From contig NZ_CP053825.1 in the NCBI RefSeq assembly GCF_013372105.1, positions 1,178,001 to 1,242,000 on the forward strand: a stretch of DNA of 64,000 nucleotides, in the 5' to 3' direction. This document shows positions 38,442 to 47,010 of the stretch, in pieces. The DNA comes from Campylobacter armoricus. Its GTDB lineage: Bacteria > Campylobacterota > Campylobacteria > Campylobacterales > Campylobacteraceae. Positions within the stretch are counted from its first letter, which is position 1; each line of letters starts with the position of its first letter. Below the pieces are notes generated by a model. The model was not told the DNA's origin, ran no database searches, and was given only the letters and a program-made list of their open reading frames with translations. The position numbers were made by a program, and so were the translations under genes.

Positions 38442-39776
38442 TTATAAAATTTGATTTAACATAATGATAACAATCGCAATGGGTGCAACAAATCTAAGTA
38501 AAAAATACCATATTTCAAAAATACTTTTACTCATAAATTTAGAAAACAAATTATAGATTTTTATTTTATCTACAAAAAATCCAACAAAAATTGCACTTGC
38601 AATAGCACCAAGCGGTAACATGAAATTAGAAGTTAATTTATCTAAAATATCAAAAAAACTTAAGCCAAAAAAACTGAAACTAGAGCCATAATTAGCACTA
38701 AAAGATAAAATACAACTCATCCCTAAAAGAAAAACCACAAAACCTATAAAAACCAAAGCCTTTTTTCTTGAAATTTTATATTCATTCACAAGATAAAAGG
38801 TAAAAGGTTCTATCATGGAAACTGCTGAAGTAATCCCTGCAAAAAACAAAGCTAGAAAAAAATAAAAGGCTAGAAAATGACCAAAAATACTACCTAAATT
38901 AGAAAATAAAGTCGTTAAAGATATAAACACAAGCCCAGCACCTTCTGCGGGATTAGCATTAAATTTAAATATAAAAGTAAATACAATAAGCCCCATCATC
39001 AAGCCAATACTGATATTTAAAAGTACAATTATGGCTGAACTTGTAATTAAGTTTGTATCATCTTTTAATGAAGCTGCATAAGTGGTAATACAACCTATAC
39101 CTAAACATAAAGTAAAAAAAGCAAGTCCTAAGGCTGTTAAAACTGAGTTTAAACTAAGCTTAGTAAAATCAGGATAAAACAAATAAACAAAAGCTTCTTT
39201 AAAACCATCTTGAAAAAAACAATATACTAGCATTAAAACAAGCATAATAAATAAACTTGGCATAATCCAAACATTAAGTTTTTCTATACCACTTTTAACC
39301 CCTCTTGAAACAACAAATAAGGTAAGAAAAAATGCAATTAAAAAATACAAACTACTTTCTAAAATACTATTTTGTATTAAATTTCCAAATAAAAATCCTG
39401 CTTCTTGGGTATTAGTAGGTAAATAATAAATCGAAGTTATCATGTATTTTAAAACCCAACCCATAATAACAAGATAAAAAGATAATACAAAAATTCCACC
39501 AAGCATAAAAAATCCCGCAAATTTCCATTTTTGAGAATACTTGGTTGCTAAGCTTTTATAAGCATTTACAGGATCACTTTGGCTTAATCTTCCCATAGCA
39601 ATTTCAGCCAAAAATACACAAAATCCTATACTAATAGTTAAAAGCAAATACAAAAGAACAAAGGCAAAACCGCCATTTTGCCCAACTAATGTTGGAAATT
39701 TCCAAGCATTGCCAAGCCCTATTGCCCCACCTGCCACTGCTAAAACAAAGCCTATTTTAGAAAATTTATCATTCAT
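38442..39776 (-). CDS. Sodium:neurotransmitter symporter (NSS) family transporter, copy 1
   Basis: The 444-residue, about 11-helix carrier of the LeuT/NSS fold has the first-helix sodium-site signature LAVAGGAIGLGNAWKFPTLV and a later FFAGITSAVSMIEPF (helix 8 region). NSS carriers import amino acids with sodium. It is the most diverged of three tandem paralogues and the last in transcription order, nine bases after copy 2. In C. jejuni two such genes (cj0934c, cj0935c, from memory) lie here. Confidence 0.92.
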   Translation of the reverse strand: MNDKFSKIGFVLAVAGGAIGLGNAWKFPTLVGQNGGFAFVLLYLLLTISIGFCVFLAEIAMGRLSQSDPVNAYKSLATKYSQKWKFAGFFMLGGIFVLSFYLVIMGWVLKYMITSIYYLPTNTQEAGFLFGNLIQNSILESSLYFLIAFFLTLFVVSRGVKSGIEKLNVWIMPSLFIMLVLMLVYCFFQDGFKEAFVYLFYPDFTKLSLNSVLTALGLAFFTLCLGIGCITTYAASLKDDTNLITSSAIIVLLNISIGLMMGLIVFTFIFKFNANPAEGAGLVFISLTTLFSNLGSIFGHFLAFYFFLALFFAGITSAVSMIEPFTFYLVNEYKISRKKALVFIGFVVFLLGMSCILSFSANYGSSFSFFGLSFFDILDKLTSNFMLPLGAIASAIFVGFFVDKIKIYNLFSKFMSKSIFEIWYFLLRFVAPIAIVIIMLNQIL

Positions 39777-39785
39777 TTTAATACC

Positions 39786-41123
39786 TTAGAAAAAAAGCTG
39801 TCTAGTCATAATTAAAATAACTGCTAGAGGTGAAACATATCTTAAAAAGATATACCAAATTTCAAAATACACCCCGCGCATAAAAGGATGAAATAAAATT
39901 TGTAAAGCTTCTTTTTTAAGCACAAAACCTACAAAAAACGCTGTAATTAAAGCAGAAATTGGCATTAATAAATTTTGTATGAAAAAATCTAAAATATCAA
40001 AAAAGCTTTTTCCAAAGAAATTTAAACTCGATGCACTTACATGATAAAAAGAAAGTATAGATAAACTTCCCAAAAAATACACAATCACACCCACAAAAAC
40101 CAAGGCTTTTTTTCTTGAAATTTGATAACGATTTATAAGATAAAAAGTAAAAGGTTCTATCATAGAAATAGCTGAAGTAATTCCTGCAAAAAATAAAGCG
40201 ATAAAAAAAGCTATGGCTAAAATATTTCCTAAAAATCCTAATTTCGCAAAAAGAGTTGTTAATGATATAAAAATAAGCCCTGGGCCTTGTTGAGTTGGAT
40301 CAGCTCCAAATTCAAATATAAAAGTAAATACAATAAGCCCCATCATTAAGCCAATAATAGTATTAATAATGATAATATTTAAAGCGCTACTTATAAAATT
40401 TGTTCTATCAGGCAAACTTGCTGCATAAGTTAAAATCACACACACACCCAAAGACATACTAAAAAATGCAAGCCCTAGTGCATCTAATATAGAATTAACA
40501 CTCAATTTTGAAAAATCAGGCACAAACAAAAACTCACTAGCCTTAGAAAAACCCTCCATACTAAAAGAATATCCAAGCATTAAAATAAGCAATATAAATA
40601 AACTTGGCATCATCCAAACATTAAGTTTTTCTATACCACTTTTAACACCTTTTGATACTACATAAAAAATCACTATAAATACAAAAGTAAAACATATAAA
40701 TTGAGATAAAACATCTTGGGAAAGCAAATTTCCAAAAACGGCACCTGCTTCGTTTGTGTCTTTAGGTAATTCAAAAAACCCAAAATAAGCATATTTTGCT
40801 ATCCAACCTATAACAACACTATAAAAAGACACCAAAATAATAGCACCTAGCATAAAAAATCCTGCATAAGACCATGCTTTTTTATTTTTAGGTGCTAAAG
40901 TATAATAAGCATTTACAGGATCTTTTTCACTAAGCTTTCCTATACTAAGCTCAGCTAGAAAAATAACAAAAGCTACACCTAAAGTTAAAAGTAAATATAT
41001 AACCACAAACGCTGAACCACCATTATTACCTACTAAAGTTGGAAATTTCCAAGCATTTCCAAGTCCAACAGCTGAACCAGCCACTGCTAAAACAAAGCCT
41101 ATTTTAGAAAATTTTTCATTCAT
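39786..41123 (-). CDS. NSS-family sodium symporter, copy 2
   Basis: The 445-residue NSS carrier is close to copy 3. It starts MNEKFSKIGFVLAVAGSAVGLG and shares with copy 3 a 216-bp stretch of identical DNA (40524-40739), while the sequence on either side is clearly diverged. About 11 membrane helices are present. Nine bases separate it from each neighbour, so all three are probably cotranscribed. The substrate is probably an amino acid but cannot be told from sequence. Confidence 0.92.
   Translation of the reverse strand: MNEKFSKIGFVLAVAGSAVGLGNAWKFPTLVGNNGGSAFVVIYLLLTLGVAFVIFLAELSIGKLSEKDPVNAYYTLAPKNKKAWSYAGFFMLGAIILVSFYSVVIGWIAKYAYFGFFELPKDTNEAGAVFGNLLSQDVLSQFICFTFVFIVIFYVVSKGVKSGIEKLNVWMMPSLFILLILMLGYSFSMEGFSKASEFLFVPDFSKLSVNSILDALGLAFFSMSLGVCVILTYAASLPDRTNFISSALNIIIINTIIGLMMGLIVFTFIFEFGADPTQQGPGLIFISLTTLFAKLGFLGNILAIAFFIALFFAGITSAISMIEPFTFYLINRYQISRKKALVFVGVIVYFLGSLSILSFYHVSASSLNFFGKSFFDILDFFIQNLLMPISALITAFFVGFVLKKEALQILFHPFMRGVYFEIWYIFLRYVSPLAVILIMTRQLFF
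40524..40739. repeat. Recombination tract identical to 41886-42101
   Basis: All 216 bases, compared line by line, are identical to 41886-42101, with a constant offset of 1362. Mismatches begin at once outside both ends. Confidence 0.9.
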
Positions 41124-41132
41124 CTTTTAACC

Positions 41133-42485
41133 TTAAAAAAATAATTGTTTTATCATGATTAAAATCACCGCTAAAGGTGAAATGTATCTTACAAAAAAAT
41201 ACCAACACTCAAAGTACTTACCTTTCATATAAGGATAAAATAAAGTTTGTAAAGCTTCTTTTTTAAGCACAAAACCTACAAATATGGCACCAAATAACCC
41301 ACCTAAAGGCATCATTAAATTTGAAGCAATAAAATCTAATATATCAAAAAAGCTTTTCCCAAAAAATTCCAAAAAACCCTTACTCCACTCAATACTTGAT
41401 AAAATACATAAACTACCCAAAATATATACAACAAAAGCTATAAACACCAAAGCTTTTTTTCTTGTAAAATTATAAGAATTGATTAAATAAAAAGTAAAAG
41501 GTTCTATCATAGAAACTGCTGAAGTAATCCCTGCAAAAAATAGTGCAATAAAAAAAGCTATGGCTAAAATATTTCCCAAAGGCAAAAAGCCAATTGGATC
41601 AATATTTGAGAATAAACTCATTAAAGATACAAAAATCAAACCTGGACCTTGTTGGGCTGGATTTCCATTAAATTCAAATATAAAAGTAAATACAATAAGC
41701 CCCATCATAATGCCGATGATAATGTTGATAATTATGATATTAATAGTACTTGTAATGAAATTTGTTTTATCAGATAAACTTGCTGAATAAGTTATAATTG
41801 AACCCACTCCGATAGACAAAGAAAAACAAGCAAGTCCTAAGGCACTTAAAAATGCCCCTACTCCAAGCTTAGAAAAATCCGGAGAAAACAAAAACTCACT
41901 AGCCTTAGAAAAACCCTCCATACTAAAAGAATATCCAAGCATTAAAATAAGCAATATAAATAAACTTGGCATCATCCAAACATTAAGTTTTTCTATACCA
42001 CTTTTAACACCTTTTGATACTACATAAAAAATCACTATAAATACAAAAGTAAAACATATAAATTGAGATAAAACATCTTGGGAAAGCAAATTTCCAAAAA
42101 CAGCACCGCTTTCTTCTATACTCTTTGGCAAAGGAAAAAATCCAAAATAAGCATACTTAACAATCCATCCTATAATCACACTATAAAAAGAGACAATTAA
42201 AATAGCACCTATTAAAGAAAAACCAACTATAGACCAAGCTCTTTTATATTTTGGTGCTAAAGTATAATAAGCATTTACAGGATCTTTTTCACTAAGCTTT
42301 CCTATACTAAGCTCAGCTAGAAAAATAACAAAACCAACACCTAAAGTCAAAAGCAAATATAAAAGCACAAAAGCAGAACCGCCATTTTGTCCTACTAAAG
42401 TTGGAAATTTCCAAGCATTTCCAAGTCCAACAGCTGAACCAGCCACTGCTAAAACAAAGCCTATTTTAGAAAATTTCTCATTCAT
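41133..42485 (-). CDS. NSS-family sodium symporter, copy 3 (first in the operon)
   Basis: The 450-residue NSS carrier opens MNEKFSKIGFVLAVAGSAVGLG followed by NAWKFPTLVGQNGG. It is slightly longer than copies 1 and 2 through a DPIGFLPLGN insert after SLFSNI. It heads the tandem set and is divergent from atpE with 195 bases between them. It shares a perfect 216-bp segment with copy 2. The function is expected to be sodium-coupled amino-acid uptake. Confidence 0.92.
   Translation of the reverse strand: MNEKFSKIGFVLAVAGSAVGLGNAWKFPTLVGQNGGSAFVLLYLLLTLGVGFVIFLAELSIGKLSEKDPVNAYYTLAPKYKRAWSIVGFSLIGAILIVSFYSVIIGWIVKYAYFGFFPLPKSIEESGAVFGNLLSQDVLSQFICFTFVFIVIFYVVSKGVKSGIEKLNVWMMPSLFILLILMLGYSFSMEGFSKASEFLFSPDFSKLGVGAFLSALGLACFSLSIGVGSIITYSASLSDKTNFITSTINIIIINIIIGIMMGLIVFTFIFEFNGNPAQQGPGLIFVSLMSLFSNIDPIGFLPLGNILAIAFFIALFFAGITSAVSMIEPFTFYLINSYNFTRKKALVFIAFVVYILGSLCILSSIEWSKGFLEFFGKSFFDILDFIASNLMMPLGGLFGAIFVGFVLKKEALQTLFYPYMKGKYFECWYFFVRYISPLAVILIMIKQLFF
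41886..42101. repeat. Recombination tract identical to 40524-40739
   Basis: This is the second copy of the 216-bp identical segment. It encodes the block from the LSQDVLSQF region through GFSKASEFLF in both carriers. Confidence 0.9.
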
Positions 42486-42606
42486 AAAGATAACCTTAAA
42501 TTTTATAAACTATAAAAAACTTTTAATGTAGCTAAAAAAAACTTTAATTTATTTTAAAATATATTACTTTAATTTAAATTTCAATAATTTTAAAGTTATA
42601 TTAGTG

Positions 42607-42612
42607 TATGAT
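42607..42612 (+). promoter_or_regulatory. -10 box of atpE
   Basis: TATGAT with an upstream TGTG-like extension (TTAGTGTATGAT), 69 bases before the atpE ATG. The leader that follows contains AAAGGATTTAAATCTTT, a near-perfect palindrome just before the ribosome site. Nothing else was recognised in 42486-42680. Confidence 0.45.
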
Positions 42613-42680
42613 TTTAACTTTACAAATCACGAGTAGGGATACGCAAGCCGAAAGGATTTAAATCTTTATAAGGAAAAATT

Positions 42681-43004
42681 ATGAAAAAAATCGTATTTTT
42701 AATGTTAGCTTTAAGCGGTTTTGCATTTGCAGCTGAAGGTTCTATGAATCAATGGTTAGCTTCATTTTCAATTTTAGCAGCAGGTTTAGGACTTGGTGTT
42801 GCAGCTTTAGGTGGAGCTATTGGTATGGGCAACACTGCAGCAGCAACTATTGCAGGTACAGCTAGAAATCCTGGTCTTGGTGGTAAATTAATGACTACTA
42901 TGTTTATCGCTTTAGCGATGATTGAAGCTCAAGTTATTTATGCACTTGTTATTGCTCTTATCGCTCTTTATGCTAATCCATTCCAAGCATTAGTAGCAGC
43001 TTAA
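42681..43004 (+). CDS. atpE: ATP synthase F0 subunit c
   Basis: The 107-residue protein has a short hydrophobic leader (MKKIVFLMLALSGFAFA), probably a cleaved signal sequence, then the two-helix hairpin. The polar loop is ARNPGLGGK and the ion-carrying glutamate lies in FIALAMIEAQVIYAL of helix 2. AAGGAAA precedes the ATG. It is separate from both atpB (48553) and the F1 operon, as is normal in Campylobacter. Confidence 0.97.
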   Translation: MKKIVFLMLALSGFAFAAEGSMNQWLASFSILAAGLGLGVAALGGAIGMGNTAAATIAGTARNPGLGGKLMTTMFIALAMIEAQVIYALVIALIALYANPFQALVAA

Positions 43005-43010
43005 TACAAA

Positions 43011-43027
43011 AAGCCCTTTTTGGGCTT
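43011..43027 (+). terminator. Hairpin after atpE
   Basis: AAGCCC and GGGCTT form a 6-bp GC-containing stem with a TTTTT loop, seven bases after the atpE stop and four bases before tRNA-Leu. No T-run follows on the plus strand, so it may only pause transcription or help free the tRNA precursor. Confidence 0.4.
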
Positions 43028-43030
43028 AAT

Positions 43031-43116
43031 GCGGTTATGGTGGAATTGGTAGACACGCCATCTTGAGGGGGTGGTGCGCTTTGCGTGTGCGAGTTCAAAT
43101 CTCGCTAACCGCACCA
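43031..43116 (+). tRNA. tRNA-Leu (anticodon GAG)
   Basis: The acceptor stem GCGGTTA pairs with TAACCGC, followed by an encoded ACCA. The anticodon stem CCATC/GGTGG encloses the loop TTGAGGG with anticodon GAG at 43065-43067. A long variable arm (TGCGCTTTGCGTGT region) and the T arm GAGTTCAAATCTC mark a class II tRNA. GAG reads CUC/CUU leucine codons. Confidence 0.95.
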
Positions 43117-43138
43117 TTTCTAAGGAATCTTAAATAAA

Positions 43139-43573
43139 ATGACTTTCTATATTTTAATCAGTGCATTAGCTTTTTTAATTCTTTTTTTTGCTATCAAAAA
43201 TTATACTTTAAAATTAGATGAGAAAAAACTAATTGAACCTATAAAAACAAATATATATCCTGAATTTTGTGATTTAATCAATGAAGAGATGAGAAAAATA
43301 AAAAATAAGGTTTTGCAAAAAGAAATTCAACTCAAAGATGAAAATAAAAATGATGAATTTTTAGAAATACTTAGCAATATGAGTAGAAAACTCAATCATA
43401 TACAAACAATGAATTTAAGTAAAAAAAATAATTCTTTATGGGAGGAGACATTATTTGAATTTTTAAACAAACTTGAAAACTTCAATGAAAAATATATTAA
43501 AAATTATGAAGAAATCAATGAAGAAATGAGAAAATCCCTCCAAGAAAAATTTTCTGCTTTAACAAAAAATTAA
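43139..43573 (+). CDS. Small membrane-anchored coiled-coil protein, unknown
   Basis: The 144-residue protein has one N-terminal membrane helix (MTFYILISALAFLILFFAI) and a highly charged helical remainder with Glu/Lys/Asn-rich heptads, ending KFSALTKN. It starts 22 bases after tRNA-Leu and may be read through from atpE. No domain is recognised. The sequence NEEMRK occurs twice (about residues 48 and 122), flanking the coil. Confidence 0.65.
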   Translation: MTFYILISALAFLILFFAIKNYTLKLDEKKLIEPIKTNIYPEFCDLINEEMRKIKNKVLQKEIQLKDENKNDEFLEILSNMSRKLNHIQTMNLSKKNNSLWEETLFEFLNKLENFNEKYIKNYEEINEEMRKSLQEKFSALTKN

Positions 43574-43605
43574 TATAAAAGATTTTTTTATTTTAAAACT
43601 ACATA

Positions 43606-43611
43606 TATAAT
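43606..43611 (+). promoter_or_regulatory. -10 box of the PAS chemoreceptor gene
   Basis: TATAAT 30 bases before the ATG at 43641, with T/A-tracts upstream. A second TATAAT at 43621-43626 is too close to the start codon to leave a normal leader. Confidence 0.4.
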
Positions 43612-43640
43612 TTCAAAACTTATAATACTAAGGGGTAAAT

Positions 43641-44936
43641 ATGTTTGGCAATAAGAAAAAAATAAATGAAAAAATAGTTCAATTAGAACAATCTAATCAA
43701 TCTTTTCAAGATATATTTAATGCCATTAGCAACACAATGGCTATGATAGAATTCCAAATTGATGGAACTATTATTACTGCAAATGAAAACTTTTTAAAAA
43801 CAATGAATTACTCTCTAGATGAAATCAAAGGAAAGCATCATAGTATGTTTTGTTTGCCAGAAGTAGTTAAATCTCAAAGATATGTTGATTTTTGGAAAGA
43901 TTTAAGAAACGGAAAATCTAGAAATGGACTTTTTAGACGCATTGCAAAAGGTGGTAAAGATATATACTTAGAAGCTAATTATCTACCAATTATCAATCAA
44001 AACAATGAAGTTTATAAAGTTATTAAGTTTGCAAATGATATTACACAAAGACACTATGAAATGCTTGATTTAAAAAACACCATTGATGCTGCTAATCGCT
44101 CTATGGCTATTATCGAATTTAATCCTTATGGAGAAATCCTAAATGCTAATGAAAACTTCACTCAAACTATGGGATATTCACTAAACGAAATAAAAGGAAA
44201 GCATCATAGTATGTTCTGTGAAGAAAAGTTTAGAAACTCAAAAGAATACACAATATTCTGGGAGGAACTAAGAAGTGGTAAATTCCAATCAGGAAAATTT
44301 ATACGCTATGGAAAAAATAATAAATTAATCCATTTAGAAGCAAGTTACAATCCTATAAAAAACGACGATGGAGAAATTTATAAAGTTATAAAATTCGCAA
44401 CAGATATTACAGATCAAGTAGTTAGAGATGAAGAAAAGTTAAAACTTATTAGCGAGTTAGCTGAACAAAATGACAATCTAACCCAAGAAGGCGATAGTGT
44501 TATAGAAAATACGGTTCAAAATATTCAAAGCATTGCTGATATGATGAATAATAGTAGCAATTTGGTTTCTTCTTTAAATGAGCAATCAGAAGAAATAAAA
44601 AATATCATTCAAACTATTAGTGATATAGCCGATCAAACCAATCTTTTAGCACTAAATGCTGCCATAGAAGCAGCGCGTGCGGGTGAACATGGTAGAGGCT
44701 TTGCTGTGGTTGCAGATGAAGTTAGAAATCTAGCCGAAAGAACTGGACACTCAGTAAATGAAATTACTACCACCATTAATTCTATCAGAAATGTAACAGC
44801 TGAAGTAGTTCAAAGTATAAAAGATGGCTTAAGTGGTGTAAATCAAAGCGTAGATTTAGCTAAAGAAGCTAGAGAGTGTATGGAAAAAATTAGAAATAGC
44901 TCCGCTCAGGTAGCACAAGCTATGCAAAATAAATAA
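43641..44936 (+). CDS. Soluble double-PAS methyl-accepting chemotaxis protein (BdlA-like)
   Basis: The 431-residue protein has no membrane helix. It has two tandem PAS domains (about 20-140 and 142-262), each with the same block [11 protein letters not shown] and a closing KVIKFA-DIT, followed by a short MCP signalling hairpin with the conserved tip region [26 protein letters not shown] (given here in family terms; near 335-360). The layout matches P. aeruginosa BdlA and cytoplasmic energy- or redox-sensing receptors, where HHSMFC-type PAS domains may bind haem or flavin. It ends in a palindromic terminator. Ligand and target are inferred only. Confidence 0.9.
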   Translation: MFGNKKKINEKIVQLEQSNQSFQDIFNAISNTMAMIEFQIDGTIITANENFLKTMNYSLDEIKGKHHSMFCLPEVVKSQRYVDFWKDLRNGKSRNGLFRRIAKGGKDIYLEANYLPIINQNNEVYKVIKFANDITQRHYEMLDLKNTIDAANRSMAIIEFNPYGEILNANENFTQTMGYSLNEIKGKHHSMFCEEKFRNSKEYTIFWEELRSGKFQSGKFIRYGKNNKLIHLEASYNPIKNDDGEIYKVIKFATDITDQVVRDEEKLKLISELAEQNDNLTQEGDSVIENTVQNIQSIADMMNNSSNLVSSLNEQSEEIKNIIQTISDIADQTNLLALNAAIEAARAGEHGRGFAVVADEVRNLAERTGHSVNEITTTINSIRNVTAEVVQSIKDGLSGVNQSVDLAKEARECMEKIRNSSAQVAQAMQNK

Positions 44937-44939
44937 GAG

Positions 44940-44961
44940 TTTTAGCCTTTAAAGGCTAAAA
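44940..44961. terminator. Bidirectional terminator between the chemoreceptor gene and the dihydroorotase-like gene
   Basis: TTTTAGCCTTT followed by AAAGGCTAAAA is a perfect 22-bp palindrome directly after the chemoreceptor stop. It contains the stop of the convergent gene. Confidence 0.75.
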
Positions 44962-46109
44962 ACTTTTCCTTTTATAAAATGCTTTATTACTTTGCCTTCT
45001 AATTTATCATTTTTATATAAATCTTTCCCATTATAGGAAGTATTTTCATCAAACACAACTAAATCAGCATCATAGCCAATTTCTATTTTTCCTTTATTTA
45101 GACCCAAAAATTGTGCTTGATTGTAACTTGTAAAATCACACAATTCTTTCCAAGTTAAAAAACCTTCTTTTACTAAATTAAAACACAAACTCATATACAT
45201 AGCTATAGCATTAATTCCAAAATCTGCTTCATCAAAAGCCAAATCTTTCCTGGAACTAGGAGTATGTAAAGAAGTTAAAAAAGTGATATTTCCATTTTGA
45301 AGCATTCTCATAAGGTGTGAAAGTTCATTTTTAGATCTTAATGGAGGTAGAATTTTTGCATAAGTATTAAAATTTTCACAAGCATTTTCATCTTTAATTA
45401 AATGGTGAATTGAAATTTCACTTTGATGATTTTCTAAAAGTTCAAAAGATTTTATAATACCCAAAGCACCAAAACAAGCATTGTTTCCATAAAATTCCAC
45501 CAACTCTTTCATTTTTGCTACTTCACTAATTTCAGCTATATCGCTAATTCCTATAAGTCCAAGTTCAAAGCTCATCTTACTATCATTCATAACACCATGG
45601 TCATCAAAACTCTCATCAAAGCATTTTAAGAATATAGGGCTTGATTTCATACTAGCATATTGCATACATTGTCTTAAATAATTTGCTCCTAAAGTGCTTG
45701 AAAGCTCCAAACCTTCAGCACCCAAGTCTATTAAAGTTGCAATATTTTTTAATTTTCCTGTTTTATCTAATACATTAATAGTAGGTAGAATATTAATATC
45801 TAAAGATTTTAACTTATCAAAATAAAGTGCATAACCTTGAGTGTTAGCTTCTAAACTATCTTTTAAAACTATAGTTCCAACCCCACCTCTTAAGCATGCT
45901 TTTTCTAGATTATATAATTTATCTATACTAAATTCATTATCAAGCAAACTCACATTTAAATCAATAAACGAAGGAAGCAAAGTCTTACCCTCTATGTCAA
46001 TAATTTGCTCATCATCATTTAAATCATTAGCAATTTGAGTAATTTTTCCATCTTCTATTTTAAGATCAAGCTTTTGCTCACCATAAATTTTTGCATTTTT
46101 GATAATCAT
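44949..46109 (-). CDS. Dihydroorotase homologue lacking metal and catalytic residues
   Basis: The protein has 386 residues from ATG 46109, chosen over an upstream start because AAAGGAGG is correctly placed and the ATG overlaps the gpsA stop (ATGA). It keeps the amidohydrolase fold (IIKNAKIYG at the start, GKTLLPSFIDLNVSL), but the D-x-H-x-H zinc motif reads D50-L-N52-V-S54. The catalytic TDHAPH block reads SLHTPS, so the Asp is missing. It is probably a non-catalytic PyrC-like subunit of the kind that assembles with aspartate carbamoyltransferase, and is likely the counterpart of C. jejuni pyrC2 (cj1195c, from memory). Confidence 0.85.
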   Translation of the reverse strand: MIIKNAKIYGEQKLDLKIEDGKITQIANDLNDDEQIIDIEGKTLLPSFIDLNVSLLDNEFSIDKLYNLEKACLRGGVGTIVLKDSLEANTQGYALYFDKLKSLDINILPTINVLDKTGKLKNIATLIDLGAEGLELSSTLGANYLRQCMQYASMKSSPIFLKCFDESFDDHGVMNDSKMSFELGLIGISDIAEISEVAKMKELVEFYGNNACFGALGIIKSFELLENHQSEISIHHLIKDENACENFNTYAKILPPLRSKNELSHLMRMLQNGNITFLTSLHTPSSRKDLAFDEADFGINAIAMYMSLCFNLVKEGFLTWKELCDFTSYNQAQFLGLNKGKIEIGYDADLVVFDENTSYNGKDLYKNDKLEGKVIKHFIKGKVFSL

Positions 46110-47008
46110 GATATTTCCTCCTTTGATGACATTAAATCTTTCAAAGATTTCCAAGCATTTTTACCCTCTAGCATTAAGACCACTTCATTAACGATTGGAG
46201 TATAAATTTGAAATTGTTTTGATAAAGAATGTATTGCATAAGCCGTTTGCACCCCCTCAGCTACCTCGCCAAGTTCTGTTAAAATATCTTTTATATTTTT
46301 ATCACTAGCTAAACTCAAACCTACTCTATAATTTCTAGATAAATTACTTGAAGCTGTTAAAAATAAGTCTCCAGCTCCACTAAGTCCTAAAAAAGTTTCT
46401 TCTTTGGCATTGAAAAATTGTCCAAAACGATGCATTTCTACCAAACCTCTTGAAACCAAAGAAGCCCTTGCATTATTACCCAAATTTAAACCATCACAAA
46501 CTCCGCTAGCAATTGCTAAAACATTTTTATATGCACCGCAAACTTCAGCACCTTTAACATCAGAGCTTGTATAAGTTTTAATATAATTTGGAAAAAAACT
46601 TGCAAATTGATTACAAAGTTCTTGATTTTCTCCACTAACAACCAAAGCACAAGGTTTTTTTTCTAAAACTTCACTTGCAAAAGAAGGACCGCTTAAAAAA
46701 CAAAGTCTATCCTTGCTTATAAATTCACTAAAAACCTCATCCATAAATTTTAAACTTTTACAATCAATACCCTTAGAAGCAACAAGAATTTTTTGATTTA
46801 AATCTTTAAAATTATTTGCAAGCCACTCATGTATTCCTTGAGCGTATAAAGCAAAAACTAAATATCCATATTCTAAAGCTTCTTTGGTGCTAACAAAATA
46901 AGAAAGATCTTTTTCGTGAAAAGAAGTTATTACGCATTCATTTTTAACACTCAATGCATCATATAAAGCACTTCCCCATTTTCCTGCACCAATAACTGCT
47001 ATTTTCAT
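46106..47008 (-). CDS. gpsA: Glycerol-3-phosphate dehydrogenase (NAD(P)+)
   Basis: The 300-residue enzyme makes sn-glycerol-3-phosphate for phospholipids. It has the N-terminal Rossmann motif AVIGAGKWGSALYDAL, VASKGID, FLSGPSFASEV, and the catalytic lysine block VCGAYKNVLAIASGVCDGL with NARASLVSRGL. It lies between gatB (two bases upstream) and the dihydroorotase homologue (four-base overlap), the same order as in C. jejuni. Confidence 0.96.
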   Translation of the reverse strand: MKIAVIGAGKWGSALYDALSVKNECVITSFHEKDLSYFVSTKEALEYGYLVFALYAQGIHEWLANNFKDLNQKILVASKGIDCKSLKFMDEVFSEFISKDRLCFLSGPSFASEVLEKKPCALVVSGENQELCNQFASFFPNYIKTYTSSDVKGAEVCGAYKNVLAIASGVCDGLNLGNNARASLVSRGLVEMHRFGQFFNAKEETFLGLSGAGDLFLTASSNLSRNYRVGLSLASDKNIKDILTELGEVAEGVQTAYAIHSLSKQFQIYTPIVNEVVLMLEGKNAWKSLKDLMSSKEEIS

Positions 47009-47010
47009 AT

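Noticed and set aside
42640-42680. Structured leader of atpE as a riboswitch
   Set aside because: Only one short near-palindrome is present. The leader is about 60 bases and matches no riboswitch core I know.
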